A stretch of 8,229 nt of DNA from an uncultured Clostridia bacterium. Its GTDB lineage: Bacteria; Bacillota; Clostridia; Oscillospirales; Ruminococcaceae. Below the pieces are notes generated by a model that was not told where the DNA came from, did no database searches, and was given only the letters and a program-made list of their open reading frames with translations. Shown piece by piece: positions 1-6,593 of this stretch. Every line of letters starts with the position of its first letter. Position 1 is the stretch's first letter. The stretch covers positions 1 to 8,229 of the forward strand of contig CAMBHV010000046.1 of NCBI GenBank assembly GCA_945867255.1. The letters are read 5' to 3'. The translations under genes were made by a program, and so were the position numbers.

Positions 1-344
1 CATGGGGAATTGAACAGGTTGTGGAGTCTCTGTCTGGCGGAAACCAGCAAAAAGTTATATTGGCAAAATGGTTAGAACGCACACCTTCTGTTTTGCTCCT
101 GAATGAACCGACTCGTGGAATTGATGTAGCAACTAAAAAAGAAATCTATGACATTCTCGTTCAGTTGGCCAAAAAGGGAGTATCCATTGTCATCAATTCC
201 TCCGACACTATGGAGCTGATTGGCTTGTGTAACCGTATTATTGTGCTGTACGAAAATCAGATCAATCAAGTGTTGGAAGGAGAACAAATTACCGAGGAAA
301 ATTTGGTATACGCATCGGTAATTGGTAAAAATGCGGGTGAGTGA
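1..344 (+). CDS. Sugar ABC transporter ATP-binding protein (RbsA/MglA-like), C-terminal part, 5' truncated by the window
   Basis: This is the last part of the ATPase that powers import by a ribose-class sugar ABC transporter on the cytoplasmic face of the membrane. The frame is already open at base 3 (Trp-Gly-Ile-Glu...), so the gene starts outside the window and the GTG at 21 is internal. The ABC signature LSGGNQQK is at 30-53 and is followed by the Walker B/D-loop segment LLLNEPTRGID. It ends in the sequence ITEENLVYASVIG typical of the C-terminal domain of double-domain sugar ATPases. Two oddities are visible. The Walker B aspartate is Asn (NEPT instead of DEPT), and the H-loop position reads NSSD without a His. 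The family's C-terminal domain is often degenerate, so this need not mean a dead transporter. The stop at 342-344 is one base before the first permease start, so the two genes are probably translationally coupled. Confidence 0.93.
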   Translation, partial: WGIEQVVESLSGGNQQKVILAKWLERTPSVLLLNEPTRGIDVATKKEIYDILVQLAKKGVSIVINSSDTMELIGLCNRIIVLYENQINQVLEGEQITEENLVYASVIGKNAGE

Positions 345-345
345 T

Positions 346-1287
346 ATGAACAAAAAATTAAAAGTGAAGTTCTCTTCCCAACGAGAGCTTCTGTCTGTCT
401 ACATTGCCTTCGTTGTAATTGTATTTATCAATATTTTTCTTGATAAAAACTTTTTATCCATTAACCGCCTAGCAATCATCTTGACAACAGCTGCGCCTCT
501 GGTACTTGCCGCTATGGGCCAAATGTTAGTGATTCTCACAGGTGGGATCGATCTTTCAGTGGGCAATGCCGTAGCCTTGATTGCATGTGTCTCTGCTTTT
601 GTTATGCCATCTATGGGGCTCACGGTAGGTATTGTTGCATGCCTTCTTTCCGGCATTATAATCGGTCTGGTAAATGGCCTCATTATTACATACGGAAAGG
701 TTCCCGCTATCATTGTCACATTGTCGATGCAATTGTTCTGGCATGGTGTAGCACTTTTGATCATGCCCAGACCCGGCGGCTCAGTAAGCAGTGCATTTTT
801 TGCATGGGTAAATGGCGGTAGTACAACATGGGCTGGAGCTACAGTGATTCTTCTGGGACTGATTTTCTGGAAACTGTTAAAGAACACATCTCTTGGAACA
901 GCGATTTACGCTGTGGGCAACAATGAGAAAGCCGCATATGCCAGTGGATTGTCCACAGACAAAATCAGAGTTATGGCTTATGTCCTTTCAGGTATTTTTG
1001 GTGCACTCGCCGGATTAATGCTATCTGGCATAACGGGATCCGGCGATCCCAACGTTGGAGCCACTTACACGATGAACTCCGTTGCATCGGTTATTATCGG
1101 CGGAGCAAGTTTCCTGGGTGGAAAAGGAAAAATGAGAGGGACCGTGTTAGGCGCTCTTTTTATCACGCTCCTTTTAAATGTATTGTTTTTCTCCGGACTT
1201 TCTTCGTTTTACCAATACTTGCTCCAGGGTGCAATCCTCATTATTGCGGTCGGACTTAAATCATTTGGGGACAAGCGCAAAGTGTAA
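346..1287 (+). CDS. Sugar ABC transporter permease (RbsC-like), first of two
   Basis: This is an integral membrane permease of the BPD_transp_2 (RbsC/LsrC/YtfT) type, 313 residues from this start, a normal length. About eight to ten hydrophobic segments are visible, beginning near residues 16-32. The family motif GQMLVILTGGIDLSVG is at residues 58-73. The cytoplasmic loop that contacts the ATPase is recognisable as AVGNNEKAAYASGL (189-202), and a second conserved stretch, SVASVIIGGASFLGGKG, is at 245-261. The ATG at 346 is preferred because GGGTGA lies at 335-340 and the start follows the ATPase stop directly. The ATG at 331 and TTG at 322 in the same frame would add Arg/Val-containing residues inside the ATPase gene and have poorer ribosome sites. 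It is followed 16 bases later by a second, clearly different permease, so the channel is probably a heterodimer. The transported substrate is not evident. Confidence 0.93.
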   Translation: MNKKLKVKFSSQRELLSVYIAFVVIVFINIFLDKNFLSINRLAIILTTAAPLVLAAMGQMLVILTGGIDLSVGNAVALIACVSAFVMPSMGLTVGIVACLLSGIIIGLVNGLIITYGKVPAIIVTLSMQLFWHGVALLIMPRPGGSVSSAFFAWVNGGSTTWAGATVILLGLIFWKLLKNTSLGTAIYAVGNNEKAAYASGLSTDKIRVMAYVLSGIFGALAGLMLSGITGSGDPNVGATYTMNSVASVIIGGASFLGGKGKMRGTVLGALFITLLLNVLFFSGLSSFYQYLLQGAILIIAVGLKSFGDKRKV

Positions 1288-1303
1288 AAAGAGGTGGTAA
1301 TTA

Positions 1304-2269
1304 ATGAGTCATTCTTCTGTTCACTCTTTAAATCTCAAAAAAATTGTCAAAAGCTCCATTTTCCCCGTATATGCATGTCTAATTGTATTGTGGGTTGTTG
1401 TATCCATCTTATTGCCAAGCTTTGCTTCTACCGGACGTATAATTGATGTACTTCATACTACTTCTTTTTTGGGTATTGTTGCACTGGGACAAACTTTAGT
1501 CATTCTTCTGGGCGGAATCGACGTGTCGGTATCTGGTGTAATGACCTTGTCTACAATGATTGCAGCTGCATTAATCCAAGCGAATATTCCTCCCGCTCTA
1601 GCAGTCGTGCTGACAATTGCTGCGTGTTCCTTGATTGGTGTTTTTAATGCACTAGGTATTATTTACCTCCAGATTGCTCCAATGCTGATGACTATGGCTA
1701 CACTCAGTATTATCGAGGGTTCTCTTCTTCTTGCGACCAACGGAAATCCCCCCAGTGCTCATTGTGAACTCCTTGACTTTCTCGGGCATGGAAAAATTGC
1801 AGGCATTATCCCAGTCTCTGTGATCCTGTGGCTCATCGCTGTTCTGATCTTTTATTTATTGCTCAACAAAAACAAATTTGGCCTGAAAATCTATGGAACT
1901 GGCATCAATACGCGTGCATCTTTTCTATCGGGTATTGAAACAAATAAGTTAACACTTAAGGCTTATATGCTTTCTGCCGCCATGGCCGGTTTGGCCGGTG
2001 TCATGTACTTGGGATACATTGGGAACACCTACATCAACATTGGTACTCCATTTCAAATGGATTCCATAACGGCTACTGTATTGGGCGGAACCGCAATTAT
2101 AGGAGGTCGTGGAAACTGCATCGGCACTGTTGCGGGAGCAATCATCATTGTTGTATTGCGCGATGCACTGAATATCATGAATACAACACAAGCTATCCGT
2201 GAAATTCTCATGGGCGTGTTAATCATCTCTTTGTTATTGGCGTACGCACGTGAAAAAAAGGAACGTTAA
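1304..2269 (+). CDS. Sugar ABC transporter permease (RbsC-like), second of two
   Basis: This second BPD_transp_2-type permease has 321 residues. The start is supported by AAAAAGAGGTGG (1286-1297), six bases before the ATG. It carries the same family landmarks as its neighbour but in a diverged form: GQTLVILLGGIDVSVSG (residues 62-78), the loop YGTGINTRASFLSGI (197-211), and ATVLGGTAIIGGRG (257-270). Hydrophobic segments span most of the protein, starting near residues 20-38, and the C-terminus is short and charged (AREKKER). The two permeases differ throughout, so they are not a recent duplication. Paired unlike permeases are known in LsrC/LsrD (autoinducer-2) and YtfT/YjfF (galactofuranose) systems. 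That parallel is architectural only and does not establish the substrate. The hydrolase gene begins 20 bases after the stop. Confidence 0.92.
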   Translation: MSHSSVHSLNLKKIVKSSIFPVYACLIVLWVVVSILLPSFASTGRIIDVLHTTSFLGIVALGQTLVILLGGIDVSVSGVMTLSTMIAAALIQANIPPALAVVLTIAACSLIGVFNALGIIYLQIAPMLMTMATLSIIEGSLLLATNGNPPSAHCELLDFLGHGKIAGIIPVSVILWLIAVLIFYLLLNKNKFGLKIYGTGINTRASFLSGIETNKLTLKAYMLSAAMAGLAGVMYLGYIGNTYINIGTPFQMDSITATVLGGTAIIGGRGNCIGTVAGAIIIVVLRDALNIMNTTQAIREILMGVLIISLLLAYAREKKER

Positions 2270-2289
2270 ACATTTGAGGATAAAAAAAT

Positions 2290-3027
2290 ATGAAAATCGC
2301 AGACAATATATATATCGTTGGAAGCGGCGATAATGGATTTGGACTGACACATTATCTGGACTGTACAGTGTACTTGGTGGATGTTGGAAACAATCAGCTA
2401 ATTCTGATTGACGCTGGAATTGGTTTGGAGACCGAACGAATCTTGGCAGAGATTCAAAGAGATGGGTTCGACCCCACACATATTTCAGACATCTTTTTAA
2501 CACACAGCCACGTGGACCATGCCGGTGGTGCCCACTACTTCGTACAAAATTTTGGCACAAAAGTGTGGGCACTCGAACCCACTGCCAAATATGTATCAGC
2601 CGGCAGCTATCAGGACACATCTTTTGACCGGGCTGCATTAGCTGGCATCTATCCACAAAACTATCAGTTTTATCCATGCGATGTGGAGACTCTTATTCCC
2701 GAAATTCCGTGCCATGTCGGCAATGCAACAATTACCGCTATTGCCACACCCGGACATTGTAGCGGTCATGCTTGTTATCTTGTAGAATCCAACTCACAGA
2801 AACACCTATTTTCAGGCGATTTGATATTTGCCAAAGGAAAGATTGCTGTACAGAACTTATGGGATTCTTCCATCCCGGAATATTTTGAAAGCATTAAAAC
2901 CATTGCCAGAATGCACCCTCAATCCATTTTCCCATCCCACGGGCCATTTTTACTCAATCGAGGATACAGCATTCTTGAAACAGCCGAACGAATTTTCTCT
3001 ATGACCGATATTCCGCAAAATTATTAA
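2290..3027 (+). CDS. MBL-fold metallo-hydrolase (glyoxalase II / lactonase-like)
   Basis: This is a 245-residue metallo-beta-lactamase-fold hydrolase with no signal peptide, so it is probably cytoplasmic. The complete dinuclear-metal ligand set is visible: THSHVDH (His72, His74, Asp76, His77), His156 in TPGHCSGH, Asp177 in FSGDLIF, and His217 in FPSHGPF. The N-terminal beta strands (residues 6-42, with LILIDAG) are typical of the fold. TGAGGA at 2274-2279, about ten bases upstream, serves as the ribosome site. The family splits thioesters (glyoxalase II), lactones or other esters; sequence alone does not choose among these. Its position between transporter permease and receptor genes suggests that it acts on the imported compound or a product of it. 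A general detoxification role, merely carried in the operon, is the main alternative. Confidence 0.9.
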   Translation: MKIADNIYIVGSGDNGFGLTHYLDCTVYLVDVGNNQLILIDAGIGLETERILAEIQRDGFDPTHISDIFLTHSHVDHAGGAHYFVQNFGTKVWALEPTAKYVSAGSYQDTSFDRAALAGIYPQNYQFYPCDVETLIPEIPCHVGNATITAIATPGHCSGHACYLVESNSQKHLFSGDLIFAKGKIAVQNLWDSSIPEYFESIKTIARMHPQSIFPSHGPFLLNRGYSILETAERIFSMTDIPQNY

Positions 3028-3033
3028 CTACTT

Positions 3034-3077
3034 AAAAGGAGGTGCAAATTAAGCTGTTTTGTGCGGATCGGCCATAG
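3034..3077 (+). promoter_or_regulatory. Orphan strong Shine-Dalgarno site with a possible 9-codon leader
   Basis: The gap before the receptor gene contains AAAAGGAGGTG (3034-3044), the best ribosome binding site of the left block, yet no ATG, GTG or TTG follows at a useful distance. Five bases after AGGAGG an ATT codon at 3048 opens a nine-codon frame (Ile-Lys-Leu-Phe-Cys-Ala-Asp-Arg-Pro) that ends with TAG at 3075-3077. This could be a leader peptide with a rare start, a remnant of a lost start codon, or a site that loads ribosomes upstream of the receptor gene. The sequence shows only the site and the short frame. Confidence 0.4.
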
Positions 3078-3120
3078 ACAATAGCAATGAATTTATCTGC
3101 CAAAATGAAAGGGGTTTATT

Positions 3121-4212
3121 ATGAAAAAGTATATTGCAACATTTCTTGCCATACTTATGGGTTTGAGCCTTTTAACCGGATGTTCCAACTCTAGTCCCTC
3201 TTCAGCAACTTCTGCTCCATCATCGGCTGCTACCACAGAAACCAACGATTCCAGTGGTTCCGAAGACCCTATTACAATCGGTTACTCCACTATTTATATG
3301 TCCCCTACCTGGCAGCAAACAACTTATGCCAAAGCGGAAGAGCGGTTCAATTATTGGAAAGAGCAGGGTGTTGTAGACGAGCTAATCCAAGCCAATGCTA
3401 ATGGCGATACCGCTACTCAGATTTCTCAGATTGAAAACTTTATTTCTCAGGGAGTAGATGCCATTGTTGTTATCGCTGGCTCTGCCACCGCTTTGAACCC
3501 CGTTCTGGAAAAAGCTGAAGAGCAGGGAATCCGAGTAATTGCGACTGACGGTCTTCCAGACACCGATAAAATCACTTGCAAAATTTGCCCCAGCGATATT
3601 GAAGTGGGCAAAAAATATGCTCGTTGGCTAGTTGAACAGCTTGACGGAAAAGGCGACATCATTGTTTTTAACGGTCCTGCCGGTATTTCCTGCTCGGAGT
3701 TGCGTCGGGAAGGCGCCATGGAAGTATTGGCAGAGTATCCCGATATCAATGTAGTAACGGAAGTAAATGCAGAATACAATGCGGGGCCCGCGAAACAAGC
3801 CATCCTGCCAGTTCTCACAGCAAATCCCGATATCGATGGTGTTCTGGCCCTATCGGGTGTCCAGGGATTAGCTTCGTTAAGTGTTATGCTGGAAAAAGGC
3901 ATGGACCCCGTTCCTGTTCCCGGTGACAACTATAACGCCTTCTTGCGCACTTGGAGTGAAGCGAAAGAAATCGATCCGTCTTTCGAATCCATGGGAATTG
4001 TACACCCTAACTGGATGGGTGCAATGACAATTGATGCTGCCATCCGTGCGGTTCGCGGCTATGAACTTCCCAAATTTGTGGAAATCGATTCTGTTATGAT
4101 TACTGAAGATACCTTGGGAGATTTTGTTCCTAACGATGAACCGGACGACTGCTTCCTCGAACCCGACATCACGGAAGAAGATTATGTCAAATACCTTGGC
4201 GCAATGGATTAA
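3121..4212 (+). CDS. Sugar ABC transporter substrate-binding lipoprotein
   Basis: This is the extracellular receptor of the importer, 363 residues. It has a lipoprotein signal peptide: Met-Lys-Lys, a hydrophobic core, then the lipobox LLTGC with the lipidated Cys21. A Ser/Thr/Ala-rich linker (residues 22-48) tethers the mature domain to the membrane. From about residue 50 the protein has the two-lobed periplasmic-binding-protein fold of the ribose/galactose receptor class (Peripla_BP_4): ITIGYSTIYMSPTW (51-64), QISQIENFISQGVDAIVV (100-117), and GDIIVFNGPAGISCSELRREG (178-198). GAAAGGGG at 3107-3114 lies six bases before the ATG. It is the last gene before a strong terminator, whereas such receptors are often first in their operon. 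Ligand contacts such as Trp64 and Asp143 are plausible but unproven, and the ligand is unknown. Confidence 0.93.
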   Translation: MKKYIATFLAILMGLSLLTGCSNSSPSSATSAPSSAATTETNDSSGSEDPITIGYSTIYMSPTWQQTTYAKAEERFNYWKEQGVVDELIQANANGDTATQISQIENFISQGVDAIVVIAGSATALNPVLEKAEEQGIRVIATDGLPDTDKITCKICPSDIEVGKKYARWLVEQLDGKGDIIVFNGPAGISCSELRREGAMEVLAEYPDINVVTEVNAEYNAGPAKQAILPVLTANPDIDGVLALSGVQGLASLSVMLEKGMDPVPVPGDNYNAFLRTWSEAKEIDPSFESMGIVHPNWMGAMTIDAAIRAVRGYELPKFVEIDSVMITEDTLGDFVPNDEPDDCFLEPDITEEDYVKYLGAMD

Positions 4213-4230
4213 ACAACTTATATCATACGT

Positions 4231-4269
4231 AAAACCGTGCCGGCGCTGTTTAAGCACCGGCACGGTTTT
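4231..4269 (+). terminator. Intrinsic terminator after the sugar importer operon
   Basis: A perfect 13-bp inverted repeat has its left arm at 4231-4243 (AAAACCGTGCCGG) and its right arm at 4257-4269 (CCGGCACGGTTTT). The 13-base loop can pair further (GCT 4245-4247 with AGC 4253-4255). The left arm starts with four A and the right arm ends with four T, so it should work on transcripts from either direction. It lies 19 bases after the receptor gene stop. Confidence 0.9.
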
Positions 4270-5122
4270 ATCCTATCTGTTCCTATAAGGTTATTTACGA
4301 AACTTCTCTATTTTATATGAAATAAGGGACATAGTTTACAAATCTCTAATAGAATGAAGTTGCGACAAACCTCCTGAAAGGAAATAGTGATCCATCTCAA
4401 AAATATTGTATAGCTGCACGAAAAAGTTATCAAGGGACATCTCATAGAATTTTTTAGAGGTCAATAAACCAAGCTACTCCGTACGATTAAAGCACCCCTC
4501 TATATCACCATCAATCTAGGGATACCACTCTCAAAGCCCCAGACTTCAGGACATTCCGTTAAGAACATCGCCGTTGGACGTTATTGTCGTCAAGAACACA
4601 GCCTCGAACAGATTCTCATTGAAACGAAACGTATCTAACAGGCGATACCTAGCATGTGAAGAACAGCATCGAGACTCTTTAGAGAAGCAAAGTCTCTCTT
4701 CCCTATAAGCAAGTTGAATAAAAAGGTGCCTAGCCTTATAGAGGATTGCGCCGCTAGAGTCGTAAAAAAGGCAAGAGCAGTTGAATCCATTTCTTCCAAC
4801 AATCATCTAGCCGTGGTTTTGATGAAACTAAACTGATGGTTGGAGGCAGATATCTTGGTATGCTCGAGATTATGGGTGAGATATTCCCCCGAAGCCAAGT
4901 ACTAGCACCGCACCATACACTTTATCACAATTTATTATTGGTAATGTCTCATTCACAAATAGGGTTGATGACTAAAGCGCTCAAAGTGATGCATGTCCAG
5001 TGATTCGAGATTTTGCTCGGAAGAAAATCAATGCCGTAGTGAAAAATTATGCCACATGAAATTGAAAGAGGTTATTAAAAAACAAATAATCAATTCTATA
5101 AAATTTAAATCATAATTGTATT
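4270..5122. other. Gene-free, stop-rich stretch of unknown origin
   Basis: I see no convincing gene here on either strand. The longest open frame is an 86-codon minus-strand stretch (4546-4806) with no ribosome site and no family resemblance. A 51-codon frame, also on the minus strand (4635-4790), overlaps it, and both look accidental. All frames are broken by frequent stops. The tetramer CTAG, normally rare in bacterial DNA, occurs six times between 4516 and 4905 and only about five times in the rest of the window. A sampled 60-base line (4681-4740) has 38% GC, similar to the left block. The part from about 5040 to 5120 is very AT-rich. A decayed mobile element or pseudogene is the likeliest reading, but I found no terminal repeats or recognisable protein remnant. 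Confidence 0.5.
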
Positions 5123-5145
5123 GCCTCGTTCTTAACGAACGAGGC
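5123..5145 (-). terminator. Strong hairpin, candidate terminator of the leftward Nudix gene
   Basis: A perfect 9-bp inverted repeat (GCCTCGTTC at 5123-5131 with GAACGAGGC at 5137-5145) surrounds a 5-base loop. It can be lengthened by a G-U and two A-T pairs on the outside (5120-5122 with 5146-5148). On the minus strand it lies about 75 bases beyond the Nudix stop and is followed by AT-rich sequence (AATACAATT) rather than a clean T run, so termination is plausible but not certain. On the plus strand it is followed by ACGTTTCTT, also weak. Confidence 0.45.
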
Positions 5146-5221
5146 GATACGTTTCTTACGCGAGATAATAAGGTGTGATTCCCTTTTTACAACACCATTC
5201 TTAATTTGTAGCATTGCATAA

Positions 5222-5608
5222 TCAACAGCACTCTGAACGAAGCTTATTTAAAATTGTTTCATCTGCCGGGCAGAACTCATACTGGTTGATCTCGTTCACC
5301 GTAATCCAGCGGATATCGTTGTGCTCCAGCTTTTTGGGCACTCCCTCCCGAATCGCAGCATGGAAAAGAGTCAGATGCACTGTCAGGTCCGGATATTCAT
5401 GGGTCACGTCCATGAACACGTCACCCACATCCAATGTAATGGCCAGCTCTTCCCGGCACTCCCGAATGAGAGCCTGCTGCTTTGTCTCACCGGGTTCCAC
5501 CTTGCCGCCCACGAACTCCCACAAAAGGCCCCTGGCCTTGTGGGCCGGGCGCTGGCAGATCATAAACTTATCTTTGTCCCAAATCAGGGCCGCCACTACT
5601 TCTACCAT
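5222..5608 (-). CDS. MutT-like Nudix hydrolase, (deoxy)nucleoside triphosphate pyrophosphohydrolase
   Basis: This is a 128-residue single-domain Nudix enzyme, the usual size for MutT-type proteins. The Nudix box spans residues 35-57: Gly35, Glu41, then Arg49-Glu50-Cys51-Arg52-Glu53-Glu54, which bind the divalent metal and the pyrophosphate. The final Gly of the consensus is Ala56, a tolerated change. WEFVGGK (30-36) just before the box and HEYPDLTVHLTLF (70-82) after it fit the 8-oxo-dGTP/CTP pyrophosphohydrolase group. The expected role is nucleotide-pool sanitation in the cytoplasm, with exact substrate unproven. The ATG at 5606-5608 is preceded by GAGGGAG (complement of 5617-5623) at eight bases. 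It is transcribed leftward, away from the operon at 5830, from a recognisable promoter. A strong stem-loop lies downstream. Confidence 0.92.
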   Translation of the reverse strand: MVEVVAALIWDKDKFMICQRPAHKARGLLWEFVGGKVEPGETKQQALIRECREELAITLDVGDVFMDVTHEYPDLTVHLTLFHAAIREGVPKKLEHNDIRWITVNEINQYEFCPADETILNKLRSECC

Positions 5609-5637
5609 CTATACATCTCCCTCACTGATTTATTCTC

Positions 5638-5666
5638 ATTATAGAAGACGTGAATGATTTCGGCAA
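5638..5666 (-). promoter_or_regulatory. Sigma-70-type promoter of the Nudix gene
   Basis: On the minus strand, TTGCCG (complement of 5661-5666) and a perfect TATAAT (complement of 5638-5643) are separated by exactly 17 bases. The expected start site is near 5631, about 22 bases upstream of the start codon, leaving room for the GAGGGAG ribosome site. Four of six -35 bases match the consensus. Confidence 0.75.
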
Positions 5667-5727
5667 TACACCGCTCTTTTTCAGAGGGAAACCGGCCTTT
5701 GGAAACACCCGGTAACCGTAACGCAGG

Positions 5728-5757
5728 CTGGCACACATCCGATAAAACTTGTATAAT
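5728..5757 (+). promoter_or_regulatory. Sigma-70-type promoter of the rightward four-gene run
   Basis: CTGGCA at 5728-5733 (four of six matches to TTGACA) and a perfect TATAAT at 5752-5757 are separated by 18 bases. Transcription would begin near 5764, leaving a leader of about 65 bases before the ATG at 5830. A short inverted repeat, ACCGG (5691-5695) and CCGGT (5709-5713), lies between this promoter and the leftward one. It is too short to call an operator. Confidence 0.65.
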
Positions 5758-5829
5758 ATCAAACAGACACAGTCACCGAAACAAACCGCATATCCACCAT
5801 ACGTCTTCCAAGCTGAAGGAGGGCATTTT

Positions 5830-6567
5830 ATGCAAGATCGTTACGCTGGCGATATTGGAGATTACGGCAAGCTTGGGTTGCTGCGCAGCTTGGCCTCGGC
5901 TGGGCTGCACGTGGGCGTCAACTGGTATCGAATCCCTAACGAAAATCACAACGAAGACGGAAAATTCATTCAGTATGTTCAAGCCTCAGGCAAAGGCTCT
6001 TATCGGGCATGCGACCCATTGTTATGGGACGCACTGGCACATATCGTGAACAGCGGGCAGCGGCGGGTGGAATCTCTGGAATCCCCTGACATTCTGGATG
6101 CTGTTTTTTATAACGAGCCCTTGGATTTTAGGGACGTATCTTTCCGGAAACGTGCGGAAACGCGCGCCGACTGGCATCGCCAGGCACTGAAAAAGCTGGA
6201 CGGCTGCGATATTGTCTTTGCTGACCCGGACAACGGCCTGATGGTGCCCTCGGCCCGGCGGAGCAAAAGAGGCAACAAATATGTGCTTGCGGGAGAACTA
6301 TATGACTACTACCGGCAGGGGGCCAGCGTCATTTACTACCAGCACAAAGCCCGCCGCCCAGACAGTTTTTATATGGACCAGCACAACAAACTGCTGCAGG
6401 ACGAGCGCATAAAAGATGCAAAGGGGCTGGGGCTGAAATTCACCCGCACTTCCCTGCGATATTACTGGTTCCTTGTTCGCCCAGAGCATGCGGATATCTT
6501 GCACCGCTGTATAGATTTCATGCTGGCTTGTTCCTGGAGCGACTGTTTCCGGCTGTGTAGAATATAA
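5830..6567 (+). CDS. Conserved protein of unknown function with a DPDNGL motif
   Basis: This protein has 245 residues from the ATG at 5830, chosen because AAGGAGGG (5816-5823) sits six bases upstream and the sequence MQDRYAGDIGDYGKLGLLR begins there. The frame is open back to a TTG at 5749, but that overlaps the promoter -10. I recognise the pattern as a widespread uncharacterised bacterial family but know no function. Visible landmarks are GDIGDYGKLGLLR (residues 8-20), NWYRIPNENHNEDGK (31-45), CDIVFADPDNGL (126-137), a basic patch at 143-150, YYQHKARRP (169-177), and a closing RYYWFLVRPEH (210-220). The acidic DPDNGL turn after a hydrophobic strand, with conserved Lys and His, resembles an enzyme active site. 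No signal peptide or membrane segment is seen, so it is probably cytoplasmic. It is first in a tight run of four genes. Confidence 0.85.
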   Translation: MQDRYAGDIGDYGKLGLLRSLASAGLHVGVNWYRIPNENHNEDGKFIQYVQASGKGSYRACDPLLWDALAHIVNSGQRRVESLESPDILDAVFYNEPLDFRDVSFRKRAETRADWHRQALKKLDGCDIVFADPDNGLMVPSARRSKRGNKYVLAGELYDYYRQGASVIYYQHKARRPDSFYMDQHNKLLQDERIKDAKGLGLKFTRTSLRYYWFLVRPEHADILHRCIDFMLACSWSDCFRLCRI

Positions 6568-6593
6568 CAACTCCAGAAGGAGGACGATGCCTG

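Noticed and set aside
322..345. Earlier TTG (322) and ATG (331) starts for the first permease
   Set aside because: They lie inside the ATPase gene with no good ribosome site; the ATG at 346 has GGGTGA at 335-340 and gives a normal N-terminus.
399..887. Long minus-strand open frame opposite the first permease
   Set aside because: It mirrors the codons of a well-supported membrane protein gene, has no ribosome site and resembles no family.
2234..2677. 147-codon minus-strand frame across the hydrolase start
   Set aside because: Shadow of the hydrolase gene, which has complete catalytic motifs on the other strand.
4546..4806. 86-codon minus-strand frame in the gene-free stretch, and the overlapping 51-codon frame at 4635-4790
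   Set aside because: Neither has a ribosome binding site or recognisable domain, and they compete in different frames over the same DNA, as expected from chance.
4289..5076. Repeated GGTTATT at 4289 and 5070 as possible direct-repeat borders of an inserted element
   Set aside because: A 7-mer shared over 780 AT-rich bases is expected by chance and the flanks do not match.
5214..5657. Plus-strand frames opposite the Nudix gene
   Set aside because: The minus strand has a full Nudix box, ribosome site and promoter; the plus-strand frames have none.
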